DNA of 64,000 nt from Trema orientale (GCA_002914845.1 JXTC01000137.1:488682-552681); one strand, 5' to 3'. Shown: positions 22,721-34,906, numbered from the stretch's first letter. Notes: generated by a model from the letters alone, not told the origin. A program made the numbers and translations.

Positions 22721-25700
22721 ATGACTGCAAAGGATAATAAGCAGAAAGATATCAAAAATACAAATGATACTAGAAATGATGATAGTCTATTAAACACGTC
22801 TGCAAATGAAGTTAAGAATAATGAAAGAAAAAGAGAGCAACGAAGAAAGCGAGAAAGAGAACTATATCGACAAAAGAGACAGAGTATTAATGAAACACAA
22901 AAAGAACAAGTAGGAAAACAACATACAGAGTATGCTGCAAGAAGAAAAATCTGTTTGTTGACAGAAAAAATTCATATGCATCATGATCAATTACCTGTTA
23001 AAAAAATGAAAAAGATCGTAGAGAATGATTGTCAGATTTTAAATAATGATAGTGATCTTGTAGAAGTGTGTAAGTATCTTAATGATGGATTAGTTAAAGA
23101 TTCATAAACATCTATATTGGAGTCTATTACTTCTCCGCAAGGTAATATATTTTAAAGTCTTCATTACTCAATATGTCTTCATTATTTTTTTAACTATTAA
23201 CAATTATGTATTACTGTAAATACTTGTTCTGAACTATTATATAAAATTGTCTATGTAGGAATTGGACGTGAGCTATTGGGATCACAATCCACGAATGTCA
23301 TAAGAAATTTAAGTACTAGTGGTACTTTTGGTGGTACTTTTGAAGTTGGTAAGTCAATATAATTATATACTTCTATATAAAAATGTATAGAGATTGACAA
23401 TTATTTCGTATGTAGGTGAGACATCAAAGCAGATGAAATATAAAAGCAAATTCATTGTTGAAAAAAGTCAAGCTGGTATATAATTGTTAATGTCTTTTTA
23501 TGTATCGTATATACAGAAATATATTTCTGATGATTTTAATAATTTTTTTTACAGGTATCAGAAAAAAAGATGCAAAAATACAACTAATGTATTAGAAGAT
23601 ATAGTACAAAAACCCAATAAATTACAATCACTGACAATATGTGAATATTATAATGCTAGAAGATTTTCCCATGAAATAAGAAGATTTTGTTGCTCTGATG
23701 GAGAAATATATCTAAAAATAAATGATACTCCAAAAGAATTATACGATTTATATACTTTTACATCAAGTGACACCGTAAAATTTAGAAATTATATTAGAAC
23801 TTATAATAATAATTTTGTTTTTACCTCATTTAATGTTAAATATTATAAAAATTTATGTAAGAATACAAAAGATATATACATTTCGAGTTCAAGGGCAAGT
23901 TTATCATTATATAAATGAATTTCTTTCTTCAGAAAATCGTCCATAAAATTTGTATATCTACTTTTATGATACAGAATATGAAATAGAAAATGGATTAAAT
24001 ATCTCTCATAAGTTGAATGCAGATATTATACGTCTAATAATTGAAATTTTAGAAGTCAATCCTTATTGTGCTTTTTTTCGTCATCCCAAAGATATTCCGA
24101 GTTTGGATGATTATAAAATTTGTATTAAATCTAATCCTAAGTTAGATCAAAGAGTATACAATTGTCCTGTGGCTTAAGAAGTTGCTGCAATATGGTTAGA
24201 CAGTGATTATACTCCAGAACATACAAATCGTGATATAATTGTTTATTCACATTCTGGATTTAGTCATAGAATACAATACTATTTTGGTTGTTATGATCTC
24301 TTACAATATCCTTTATTATTTCCTCATGGAGATATTGGTTGGCATCAAGGTATATTAAAGATTAACAAAAAGAAAGGATTACAATTTTGTGAAACTGAAT
24401 TTCCAATTAATCTACAAAACATAAACTAAACTACGGAACTAATGGAAAATGAAATTAAAGGTAATTATAATATTTATTATCTATAAATTATACTCTGTTT
24501 CTAAATTACATAATAATCTAATATTGTCATTTGTTTTCGTTTACAGTCTCAAAGGCTAAGAAGAAGAATATAATTTCTTGTCGTCAATATTATTGTTATA
24601 AGTTACAAATTAGATCTACAGATAAATCTCTTTTAGTATATTCTAGTCGACTTCTTCAACAATATATTGTAGATATGTATATAAAAATAGAAACTCAAAG
24701 ATTAGATTATATTCGGAACAAATAAGATGAGATTCGAGCAGATTTATATCAAGGAATTATTGATAGCATTAAACTTGGAGAAAATCGAAGTTCTAAGATA
24801 AGAAAAAGAATTGTCTTACCAGCTACTTTTATAGGTAGTCCTAGAGATATGCGCAAAAGATATATAGATGCTATGACATTAGTGCAACGATTTGGAAAAC
24901 CAGATATCTTTTTAACCATGACGTGCAATCCTAACTGGTACGAGATTAAACAAGAATTGCAACCATATAAAAAGGTTCAAAATAGACCTGATTTAGTTAC
25001 CCGCATATTTAGAACAAAACTAGAAGAATTAAAATATGAATTATTCAAAAAAGAAATATTTGGTCCTGTAATAGCATATGTATATGTTATTGAATTTCAA
25101 AAACAAGGTCTTCCACATGCTCATTTTTTGATTATCTTAAAATCCAGTTCAAAGATTATTAACCCAGAGAGTTTTGATAGAATTGTATCAGCTGAATTAC
25201 CAGATANGCTGTGAAGTATTTGTATAAATATATATATAAAGGACATGATAGAATTACAGTTTGTATTGATTCAAATGATAATAATAATATCGATGAAATT
25301 AAAAATTTCCAACAAGCAAGATGGGTGTTTGCATCAAAAGCTGCATAGAGAATTTATAGTTTTCTTTTTAAATGATATTTATCCTAATGTCATTACGTTA
25401 CAATTACATCTTGAACATAAGCAGCTTATTATATTCAGAAAATTCGAAGACCTTACAAAAGTTATAAACAATGATTTTGCTTTGCGATCTATGTTAACAG
25501 AATATTTTCATATGAATAAAATTAATGAAAAAGCAAGAACTTTACTATACAGACAATTTCCTAAGCATTTTGTTTGGAATAACAGAGATAAGTTTTCGTC
25601 TAAAAGGAAAAAAGGCAATGTTATTGGAAGAATAGTTACAGCTAATCCAGCAGAAAGAGAGAGATATTATTTACGATTATTATTAAATCACATTAAAGGT

Positions 25701-26456
25701 GCAACATCTTTTAAAGACTTGAAAAATATGAACAATGTTTTGACTTCATCTTTTCGTGAATCTGCTCTTCTACATGACTTATTAAAAAGAGATAATTATT
25801 TAAATTTATGCTTAGAAGAAGCTTCTTTATATCAATTACCATATACTTTTCGTCGTTTATTTGCAATATTGATAATACATTGTGAACCGAATAATCCAAG
25901 AGTATTATGGGAAAGATTTAAAAATATAATGTCTGAAGATTATTTACAATTAAATCTGAAAAAATTTGAAATATAATCTAAAGTATTGCAACAATTAAGC
26001 TATATGTTCGAATCCATGGGAAAAAATATAAACGATTATCATTTAGTAGATTTCACTATAAATTTAACCGAAGATGAAAGACTCATGAAGGAAATAAACG
26101 AAGAATTAACAATTAAAATTTCCGAAGAAGATATATTAGCTGCTACAAAATTAAATGATCAACAAAAAGATGCCTACGATTTAATTTTATCTAAAGTTTA
26201 TGCAAATGAAGCTGCTATTTTTTTCATTGATGGACTAGGAGGTATAGGTAAAACATATTTATATCATGCTATACTTGCTACTATTAGATTTAAAAATTTG
26301 ATAGCTTTAGCTACAACCTCTTCTAGAATCGCTGCATCTATATTACCTGGTGGTCGAACTGCTCATTTAAGATTTAAATTTCCACTTCAAGTAGACAACA
26401 GTATACAAGATACAAATTTTAAAGCCACCTTACTGTATGTTTCTTTAATTTCTTAA
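22721..26456 (+). pseudogene. Helitron Rep/helicase, decayed and 3'-truncated
   Basis: Helitron RepHel proteins nick and replicate DNA by rolling circle. Plausible exons are 22721-23141, 23259-23348, 23416-23475, 23555-24460 and 24547 onward, each with GT-AG borders. The first begins with a lysine/arginine-rich N-terminus. The Helitron-like N domain lies around 24700-25200 (LTMTCNPNWYEI), and the HUH motif GLPHAHF at 25107-25127. The two-tyrosine motif region (KYLYKYIYKGHD) follows at about 25212-25250. The segment SMLTEYF ... VIGRIVTANPAERERYYLRLLL and the start of a PIF1 helicase with Walker A GLGGIGKT (26232-26255) come next. The helicase stops shortly after GGRTAHLRFK; Walker B and later motifs are missing. 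Stops at 23105 and about 25348, frameshifts, and a missing stretch between HUH and the tyrosines at the single N (25206) show it is dead. Confidence 0.9.
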
Positions 26457-26984
26457 GTTTATATACCACATTATCTTTACAAATTTTGAGAAATACAAAT
26501 TTCGCTCATTATAGACAAATTTGACAGAGAATCGCATAGCTAGCTTGTTTGGGCAAACCTTACCAATCAAATAAGGACAACGACTCCTAACCCTTATTGT
26601 AGGGAGAAAATAGAAACAAAAACTTCACCCAACGAAAATCATTAATAAATAAATAAATAAACAAAGAGGCATATAATTTAACCCAAATTTATGAACCACA
26701 TCATTTTAACGCAGTATGATCAACAGACATATTAATTAGTATTAATTATTGTTTATCAAATCATGTGGTTCTATTTGTCAAAAAAAAAAAAATCATGTGG
26801 TTCTTAATGCATGATACTAAAAATATTGCTTTTTATCATATTATGTGATTCTCAAGACAGGGATAATGTTTTTTTCAAGCATTTTTCTTATATTGATGCT
26901 TAAAGTACCGCGCAAAAGTCAATATCTTCATAGTCATACGAAGGTGTCGAAACTATGGTCTTCTAAGTTCTCTTTCATGATGCT
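26457..26984. other. Noncoding DNA after the truncated Helitron
   Basis: AT-rich, with a short repeated phrase (AATCATGTGGTTCT near 26758 and 26792, ATTATGTGATTCTCAAG near 26840). No Helitron 3' hairpin plus CTRR end was recognised here. Confidence 0.35.
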
Positions 26985-29015
26985 TCCTAACTCTTGCTAT
27001 CTTTTTGTTCTGTAGACGACAAAGAAACAGGACCTGCCAAGTCAGAAACATAAGCAGAAAAGAGAGATTGAGGAGAAGTTGCAAGTTTTGAATGATAAGA
27101 ACCATAATGTGGTACAAATATTAGGGTTTGTGCTCTGAAAGTATGTATATTTTAGATATTTGCTGAATTAAATTTAACAATATTTTTTTATTTGATTTGT
27201 GCATAATTTGTATATCTTTAAATATTAAAATATCCCTAGTTTATGTACGTGATCATATTTGGTATATAAACGTTATATACATGAGGATTAAGTTTATGGA
27301 TAATAAATTAATTATAGTCTGTAATAATTAATTAAAATTTGAGATCTTTAATTAAATATTATTAGTACGGTCTATTAACATGGAGAATATAATAGTCTGG
27401 ATTGGTTTGAATCTCACATAAATCTCGTTGACTATTAAGAATTCAAATAATATTACTAGATGATCATATGTATATCAATCTTAATTCTGAGTAGTTATAA
27501 ACTCCTATTTATAACATTATGTTTTTTAACATACTTGTTAAAGTTTCGTTTCCTAAACAACCTGAAATACTTGTATCTTAGGAGTATGATGAGATGAGTA
27601 ACTAAGAATATAACTTACAGATATAGAAGTCACTCCTTCTATTAGGGAGCTAGAAACATGATTCCCTTATGTATTGATTCAGGACTTGAACAATTTGAGT
27701 ACTCAATTTATAATAGATTTATAAATTTATTGTTCATTGAAGAATCAATGGTATCAAAATGTAATTGGAGAGGTAAATAGAACATGACCTAACTCTAATT
27801 ATAAATTATCCATAGATGATTGAACTACATGTAATGATTAAATCGATGGACTGCTCGCTATTTTCTAAGTAAATTAATTGAATAACTTCAATAGTGCAAT
27901 TCCAAATTTTAGTGGAGTAATACTCGAATTAATAAATTAGACAAATTAATTAAAAAATTTAATTAATTATCATAATTTATTAAAGCTTGAATTACAGGTC
28001 CGTAGGTCCCCAATTTCACTTTTTACAAGATATTACATTATTTTTGTTATTGCATACTTTATCTAGATAAATAGTTTATCTATATATAATTAATAATTGT
28101 TATTAAAATTAATTAATTTAAATTAATGGAGAGATAAGTTTCCTAATTTGTTTAAATTTTGAATTTAAATATATCTCTAATAAACAGAAATTGAGAAACT
28201 AACTTAAAGTGAAACACTTTTCCTAGTTATCTGCTAGTTTATATTTTTTTTTCTAATTAATTAGATTAATTAATTTATATATATATAATTATCTGTTAGT
28301 TTATATATATATTAATTAATTAGATTAACTAATTTAAATATATATATATATATATATAACCTTACGTTTAAAGANGGAAACTGTACGTAATGCCCACATA
28401 TTCATCCCGTCGTGCTTAAGGCTTGGATTGGAAGATCATGATTTAGAAGATAGAAAAACTAGGATCCGCTGATGGGCTAAAAGAGGTATTAGATCTATTC
28501 TTTTTGTATGTTTTCTATTTGCTATAAATTAATACTATGCACTCGTATAGTCAATTATTTTAAGAAAAATTATGAATATTCTTGGGTCAATCTTTCGCTG
28601 CAAAAATCATTTTAAATCCAACAACAAGTTCTCATGCAGGTAATGTTTTGATTTGTGTCACTTTGTTTGGAAAATGTTTTGAAGTTTTACGACTTTTGCA
28701 CTTCATCCTATAGCTTTGTAATGTTTAAGGACGTCACATTAAAATTCTCATTACAATAGTTTTTATCTTTTTATTTCTTGTGTTGGTTGTTTGCAGATTT
28801 TAAGTGCAGAGGAGAACCTATGCTCTTTCGAATCATAATTTTCCTTCTTATCATATATCCTGGATGAATAGTACATCACCATCTTCAGAATCTCCTATTA
28901 GAAGGCCTCCATTCATTTAGCAATAATGTGGTTGGTCATCTGATTGATCAGTTATATCCACAATATTATGAAGTATCCAAGCATGTACTATTGGCCTATC
29001 TAAACCTTACATGCA
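26985..29015 (+). pseudogene. Fragments of an unidentified multi-exon gene, paralogue of 45631-47560
   Basis: An exon-like segment at 27017-27115 after TGTAG encodes a lysine/glutamate-rich, coiled-coil-like stretch (KQKREIEEKLQVLND). It matches 46178-46270 of the second copy in both coding and intron sequence. The match resumes at about 28626 and continues to about 29015 through another exon-like piece (SPSSESPIRRPPFI). Between them, 27130-28620 is inserted sequence absent from the other copy. Stops and small indels interrupt every frame. I do not recognise the gene; both copies look like relics. Confidence 0.65.
27130..28620. mobile_element. Inserted AT-rich segment of about 1.5 kb, unclassified
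   Basis: Comparison with the paralogous copy (46285-46300) shows that the sequence between the exon ending near 27125 and the intron resuming near 28626 is extra. It contains TA microsatellites (about 28330-28360) and one N (28375). I see no coding frame, clear terminal repeats or target duplication, so the type of element is open. Confidence 0.5.
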
Positions 29016-29019
29016 TAGT

Positions 29020-30787
29020 TAGTTTAATCTAAACCACATTTGCAAAATCATATATATATCACATTTTCCAAACGAGTAATCTGTGTGTGTGTATATATAT
29101 ATATATATATGAAGATATAATCATATAATCAATATCAACTTATCAACACATGACACAAATCAACCCACACCCATGAGCTCACATCCTTTCATCGTGGAAA
29201 CTAGGGTGCTAGAACTAAGTGTAACATACAATTTGCCTAACATCAAAATCCATACCCAGAGGAGATACCCATGTATCGCCTACCAAACTTGGAAGGGTAA
29301 CCGTATTGCCTACGCCTACCAAAATAGAGAGGTAATCAGAGGAAAACTTAGCACTATTTTATGGACATTGAATCGATAATAGGGCACACATCGCCACCTC
29401 TAAACCCATGATGTTACTCATTTATGATCTTATGACACGTACAATTTGAACTGATATGTAAAAATAATCATGCAATATTATAGTTTCAAACCATGCTTTA
29501 TTTTTTCAATAAAATAGTCATTTTAGTTTTCTCAGAAAATGGGTAGCATAACGACTATAAATTCGATTTATCAAAATATAACATGCATTCAAAAAAGTCC
29601 CAGAGCAATATGGTATATATCATATCAATCAAATTCATGCCATAGATTCAAATAATTCAAAAATCACATTTTTCCATAATATGCAACATATTATAAGTTT
29701 TATCCAAAATGGTATAAAACAGAGGCAACAGAATTCCTACCTTACTAAAATAGCGATACCATATTATTGCATGCTTATGGTATCGTTGGACGATCGTTTG
29801 GAGAGTTCAGAATTGATGATTCAATTCTGAGCCTTCGATCACTTGCTTTCAGACGTCGCCTTTCCAAAGGAGCTCTAAATTAAAAAATGGATGGCACCAT
29901 TAAATTCCTAGCTTCCAAAATAGGTGGATTAGATACATAACTTGACCAATTTGGGTACAGGCCGAAATCCGACCCTTGGCATGCAAAAAAAGATGGAATT
30001 CAGAATATCGCGTCGTAGAATTTGTGCGCTTCGAAATATAGTGATGCTATATATCAAGGCTCGCCACTCAGTTTATTGAATCGAAATTTGGAGTCAAAAC
30101 TCCGTTTCAAGGTCATGGGCCTTAAATGGGCCTAATTACAAATTAATTATAAAAATTACGAAAATATCACTTTTCTAAAAATATTTTTGTAAATACCATC
30201 TTTTAGAATCTGATTATCTCATAAACCAAATTTCAACTCCACACCACAATTAATTTACAAAAATGGCCAAACACTTCAAATAACCATTAGAAAGACACCA
30301 ATTACACGGCCTGACATTGCCAAAACTCTCGTCAGTAGTTGTTTTCCTCGCTGGCAGTTTTTACGATGATGCCAGCATTTAAGGGCTCCAGCGGCGCTAC
30401 AATTTTGGTAGGAAGTATTTCCAGGGCTCGTGATTTGATCTGAGCAGTCAGCAGAGCTTGACGGTGGCCGGAGGTGCGACAATGTGGAGGTTTTATGGCG
30501 TCGTTAATGTCATTCCTTTTCTTTTTTTTCCGTGCACATAAGGGGGAAGACTAGAAGGAGGAGATAGCGAAGCTAGGCTGGGTCAGGTGCCACACTAAAT
30601 GGGTGTCAACTTTGCACTTAAGCCCCAGCCTCAAAAATCTCTCTAGTTAAGTACCTCAAAAATTTACCTTTTAATTCATGGTTTCGAAAATTTTTCTCAT
30701 TTAAATCTAATTTCAAATTCCCATTCCCTCTTCATTTCATTATGAAAAAATTGTAAAATTTTTGCCCTCAACAATATTCAGGTTTTC
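29020..30787 (-). mobile_element. Putative LTR of a Ty3/gypsy chromovirus (left edge uncertain)
   Basis: On the minus strand, right after a purine-rich tract (about 30790-30830, AAGGAGAGGAGAG) following the pol C-terminus, sequence starts TGAAAACCTG at 30787. This matches the usual order pol end, purine tract, 3' LTR. The left boundary lies somewhere between about 29020, where paralogous gene sequence ends, and 29440. It holds TG/TA microsatellites at about 29083-29110 and no credible gene. Confidence 0.5.
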
Positions 30788-30842
30788 ATACTCTCCTCTC
30801 CTTAATAGAATTTCGTTCCGAAATTCAATTACAAACTAGAGC

Positions 30843-31075
30843 TTATAATACAACAAAGACATCACAATACAACTTCAAGCTGAAAATTAAATAAGTGAGG
30901 GTACTTCTCGTACATGTCAATCTCGAGTTCCCAAATAGCCTTATCTTCCTTGTCATGTTCCTATAGTACCTTAACAAGTGATATCTCCATATTACATAAC
31001 ATCTTGATGGTCTTTCTATGCTCTCATTCGAAAGAAAGGACAAAAATCCTTTCCTGATATTTACTCTTTTCAAAT
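30843..31075 (-). pseudogene. Ty3/gypsy pol C-terminus with chromodomain remnant
   Basis: One minus-strand frame from about 31060 reads like the chromodomain end of Tekay/Del-type pol: RKTIKMLCNMEISLVKVL, then a TAG stop where tryptophan is usual, then AIWELEIDMYEKYPHLF. The pattern WE.E..M...YP.LF is diagnostic for these elements. Everything upstream in pol is missing. Chromodomains direct integration towards marked chromatin; this copy is inactive. Confidence 0.75.
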
Positions 31076-31670
31076 TGATTTGAAGCGAAAAGTCTAGATT
31101 CTTTTCTTTTGATGAGAATCAAAGGCTTTTATCTATCTAATTGCCTATATATTTTTTGAAAGAGAATCAAATGCATTTATTATATATTTTATCAAGTGAG
31201 GTTAGTTAAAAAATCCAATATTTTTCTAGCGAAGGCCCTCAAAGAAGAAGAGAATTAGTCGATTTCAATCCTATATTTCAACTCTGTTGGAGAGAGAAGT
31301 TGCTTATTTAGGTCACTTCAGTGAAGACCACCCTAGGATAAGTCAGATGATAAATATCACATGATTTCAATCTAAGGGCTAAAAAAAATACCCTTTTAAG
31401 TAGGAGGAATTTTTTCCCTCCTACAATAGAATTCTCCTATGTTTTAGTGTTATAAAATTAGCTACGCCTTTTTATACATTATATTAAGCTACTTTCAAAA
31501 GAAATTACATGAACATCGATTGCTTTTTATTAGTCGAGTGTTGAAGTTTTCAACGAGTGTGCTATGTACAATTACAAAAATAGTTAATAATTTATTGGAC
31601 ATACATATGTTGTTAATTTCTAGAAAAAAAAAAGTCATGCGCGTGCCAGGGGAGAGAAGAGAAAAAAGGA
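31076..31670. other. Noncoding DNA, nothing recognised
   Basis: AT-rich sequence with a few purine runs. No terminal repeats, splice-bounded exons or family motifs were recognised. The lost upstream part of the gypsy pol would have been here. Confidence 0.4.
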
Positions 31671-31892
31671 CATGGATAGTACTAATTTGGGTCAAAATAA
31701 TTTTTTGTGCATTTTATTAAAATTGATATTTTTAGTAGTGTCATTTTGACCTATGATCAAAAAGTTATTGACCATAAAAAAATTCTAAATAATTATTTTT
31801 TTATGGTCAAGAAGTTCTAGACACTCTTAAAATTTTATTTTTATAAAAATGCAGAAAAAAAATCATTTTGGCCCAAATTAGTCTAATCCATT
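31671..31892. mobile_element. Short palindromic MITE of about 220 bp
   Basis: The arms ATGGATAGTACTAATTTGGG (from 31672) and CCCAAATTAGTCTAATCCAT (to 31891) are near-complementary. Similarity continues inward (AATAATTTTTTGTGCATTTT against its complement) for roughly 60 bp, so nearly the whole element can fold back. No target duplication was assigned. It lies about 30 bp from the larger Mutator-like element. Confidence 0.6.
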
Positions 31893-32059
31893 TCATTTTC
31901 TTGCTTGAGAACACATTAGGCATTGGGAAATTAACCCGACTAGTTCATTTTTTTAGTAAGTTGACTTTTTTAGTTCATTTTTTTAAAGTGACTTTTATAG
32001 TACTGAAAAATGACTTTTTTAGTCTCTTTTGTAGAGAGAAAAAATAGTCATTCCGAAAG

Positions 32060-32960
32060 TGCCCTTTTGTCATTTTACGCTTTATTACTGGTAGTCACAA
32101 GTTTGTGATTGAGGGTCACAGTTTATTTTACATCGTTACGAATATTGCGAGTTTTCAAAACATGTGAAATGTCATAATTTTGCGAACGATGGTCACAATT
32201 TTTTTGACGTATTTTCTCGGTATGTTTTAAATTGTTACATTACTCACCATTTTATTACTGTTTATCACAATTTTGTGACAAATAGTCACAGTTTGTTTTA
32301 TATCGTTACAAATATTGTCACAAATTTTACACATGGTCACAATTTTGTGACTCAAAGCAACAATATTTTACATCGTTACAAACGTTATGAAATCCTGTTA
32401 TTATGATTTGTACAATATTTACATTTTACCTTGATTTGTGGGTCTAAGTCACAATATTTGTGTCAACCTTACAAAAGGAAGATAAATATTCTTATTAGCT
32501 AACAATTAATTGTCATGACAGTCATAATTTTCTGTCATGTAACTCTGATTTGTGACTATTAGTCACAACAATTGCGTCTATCTTTTTTTTTTTTTTTTTT
32601 TTGAATATATTGGATAACAATGTGCCTATCTTATAAAAGCAAAACATACTTTCATATTGGATAACAATGACTTTATGACATTTTTCTAACATAAACTTAT
32701 TTTACAATAAAACGATGCCATTGTATTTATTAATAGTCATATCTGTGTTACCTACATTCACATAATTATTGACAATTCAGAAATAAAACTGGTCTTAATG
32801 CAAGATCTGGTTTGTAACTACAAGTCATACAATTTTTGACAACTACACATAACTCAAAGGTAACAATGTGTGATTTTAGGCTACAAAATTTCTGACAGTA
32901 GTCAAGATATGTGACTTAGAGTCACAAAGGTTGTGACAATCACACATTTTATTACTAGTT
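32060..32960. repeat. Block of irregular GTCACAA/TTGTGAC dyads
   Basis: About 0.9 kb contains many copies of GTCACAA and TTGTGAC in both orientations, often joined as short palindromes around A/T spacers. A recurring phrase TTTTACATCGTTACAAA is at about 32129, 32297 and 32370. Spacing is irregular, so it is a degenerate tandem or subterminal repeat, not a clean satellite. It lies wholly within the Mutator-like element. Confidence 0.6.
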
Positions 32961-33109
32961 TTAATAACTTAGTAGTTTATAATAATATCTAACAATACCA
33001 TAAACTCATGGAAAATTTATTTTTCACGTGAAAAACCATGCAAATTGTGTTCTTTCGAAAAAAAAAAGAAAGAAGAAGTAGAAAAAGATTAGTAGTGTGT
33101 GACTGTAGC

Positions 33110-34338
33110 TTGACTTTCATGTGACTCCTCCTCATTTTTATAACAGGCAGCAATGCCTCCTAAATAAAACAAATATGCAAAAAAGAACCCTCACTGGAGT
33201 ATATGCACAAAGATTCGATTATTCAGACAAAAGCCCTTGTTCCTTGTGATAAAACTATTCATTGCTTGAGTTTGCAAGGGGAAGCGTACAATTGCCATTT
33301 TACCTGGGAACCCCGCACTGCAAGATCATTAGTTGGTTCAGATAATGTACGTCATGAAAATTATTAAAAGGATCACAAGCTTTATAATATTTTCACAAAC
33401 TAATACTAACCTGAGAAAAAACTGGAGGGAGGATGCATCATACTCACAAGCAGACAGAAATCTTTCAATATCTAGAAAAATTGCATTTCGAGGGACTCCT
33501 TGCTGTAACCTGAAAAAGAGTCAGCATGTTTGATAATAATCATCATTTATCATGTAGTGGGAAAATAAATGCACTCAGTAGCACTAAACAAGCCTAGGTG
33601 CCTGAATAATTAGTTGTCTTATATTGCATGATAAGCTACACACAAAGGTTAAAGTCTTTAAAAAGGAGGATAAATTCATAAAACAGATTGTTGTGACTTC
33701 GTAAGAACAACTCTTGCAAAGACAATTACAAATTAGTAAATAACTTAATGCCAAAATTAAACCACATCAATTCCCAGCAAAAAAGGCTCAAACATCATTA
33801 AAGCTTTTTCCTTAAACAAATGACATGCACCCATCATAGAAACATAAGAAAATGGTACATATACTAGTCCATAGACCCAAATTACACCTTTCCAGCAAAT
33901 TGACAATATCTGTCTTCAATGTATTTCTAGTAATTCCATATAACCTCGCATACATTGAACCTGAAATTACACCAATATAAACCTTTTATCAGCTAACCAA
34001 ACCCCAAATTTAACTTCCTTCTTTTTTTTTACCCCCTCTAATTGTAAAAAAATCTCTTCTTCGAAAACATCATTTTTTTCCCCTATCAATACGATTCTAT
34101 AATTTCCAGTTAATTACATGAATTGAGAAGTTGGATATATAAACCCCTAAAGTTCTAAACACCAAATTCTGAACAATGACAAAAATTGACAAAAATGACA
34201 ACATTTAAGCTTAAAAGAATGAAGGGTTTGTTCGTAGGGTTTGTTCGTACCAGGGGCTGAGGTTCTGAGGAAGGAATCGATGACCTGGTCCTGGGTCTGA
34301 TTCAGTTGAGAATTGTCTCGCGCGGAAGCCATAGCCAC
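33110..34338 (-). pseudogene. Spliced gene fragment inside the Mutator-like element, identity unknown
   Basis: Reading leftwards, an ATG near 34333 opens MASARDNSQLNQTQDQVIDSF ending at CCCTG|GTACG (about 34251). A second exon follows TTTCAG (about 33961) and encodes MYARLYGITRNTLKTDIVNLL to GAAAG|GTGTAA (about 33885). A third follows CTTTTTCAG (about 33512) and encodes GVPRNAIFLDIERFLSACEYD to CTCAG|GTTAGT (about 33410). Further short exon-like pieces bounded by CAG and GTAAAA (about 33305-33320) and TTTAG (about 33150) follow. The retained introns point to DNA-level capture or duplication from a host gene. I do not recognise the protein. Whether it is transcribed is unknown. Confidence 0.6.
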
Positions 34339-34388
34339 TTGTCCGTAATGTACGGACCATAGAGCGATTTAAACTGATTGCGGTTCGG

Positions 34389-34670
34389 ATGAGTCCAAGC
34401 TTCGACATTTTTATGGTCTTTAGAGAGATGATGGAGCGACGAGAGTATTCAATTCAAAGCTTTGGAGTGCGACAGTCGAAGCGTGGAGTCCCGATTCTCT
34501 TTGGCTTGGATTTTAAGGTGGCAGAGCTGATAGTCATGGAGAAGCTTAAGATCGGCGAGGGTGTTCTCCATCTCGTAAACAGAGATAAGCTTGAGAGGCG
34601 TTTTGGGGTTAGAGAGGGTGTAGTTATGATAAGGGAGAGGAGGGCGATGGTAGGGTGTAGTTGGCGATGA
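34389..34670 (+). CDS. Small open frame (93 codons) inside the Mutator-like element, unrecognised
   Basis: An uninterrupted frame starts at ATG 34389, about 50 bp from and divergent to the spliced fragment. It reads SIQSFGVRQSKRGVPILFGLDFKV ... EGVLHLVNRDKLERRFGVR (shown in part). Composition is less AT-rich than the surroundings and looks coding, possibly part of a captured exon. No family was recognised. It may not be a real gene. Confidence 0.3.
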   Translation: MSPSFDIFMVFREMMERREYSIQSFGVRQSKRGVPILFGLDFKVAELIVMEKLKIGEGVLHLVNRDKLERRFGVREGVVMIRERRAMVGCSWR

Positions 34671-34906
34671 GGCGTCTAGCTCTCTAAGAGGGAGAAGGGC
34701 TTTTTGGACTTTTTTTTTTCTTAACTTGAACTAGAAAAGTCATTTTGAAAAATTGGATTAAAAAAATCAATTGCTCTCAAAAAAGAGCTAGTGGCGTCAA
34801 TTTTCCTTAGGCATTAGGGTTCAAAATGGGCCTAAACGGGCCGAATTGATACCAAGTAGTCGCAACCCGTTGACCCGGTCTTTATCCTTACCCACCAGTG
34901 ATCCAC

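Larger units (their letters stand above)
31925..34806. mobile_element. Mutator-like element with gene fragments (Pack-MULE candidate), 2,882 bp
   Basis: The left end GGGAAATTAACCCGACTAG and the complement of the right end, GGAAAATTGACGCCACTAG, form terminal inverted repeats. Related T-rich sequence with GACTTTTxTAGTTC motifs extends roughly 100 bp inward. The flanks are identical 9-bp direct repeats, TTAGGCATT at 31916-31924 and 34807-34815, as expected for Mutator superfamily insertion. There is no transposase. Inside lie a repeat-rich block (about 32060-32960), a minus-strand spliced gene fragment (about 33110-34338) and a plus-strand open frame (34389-34670). Capture of host gene pieces with introns retained defines Pack-MULEs. 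The boundaries are well supported; the capture is inferred. Confidence 0.82.

Noticed and set aside
32060..32960. CRISPR-like array or clean satellite
   Set aside because: Repeats are in both orientations with irregular spacing, inside a plant transposon.
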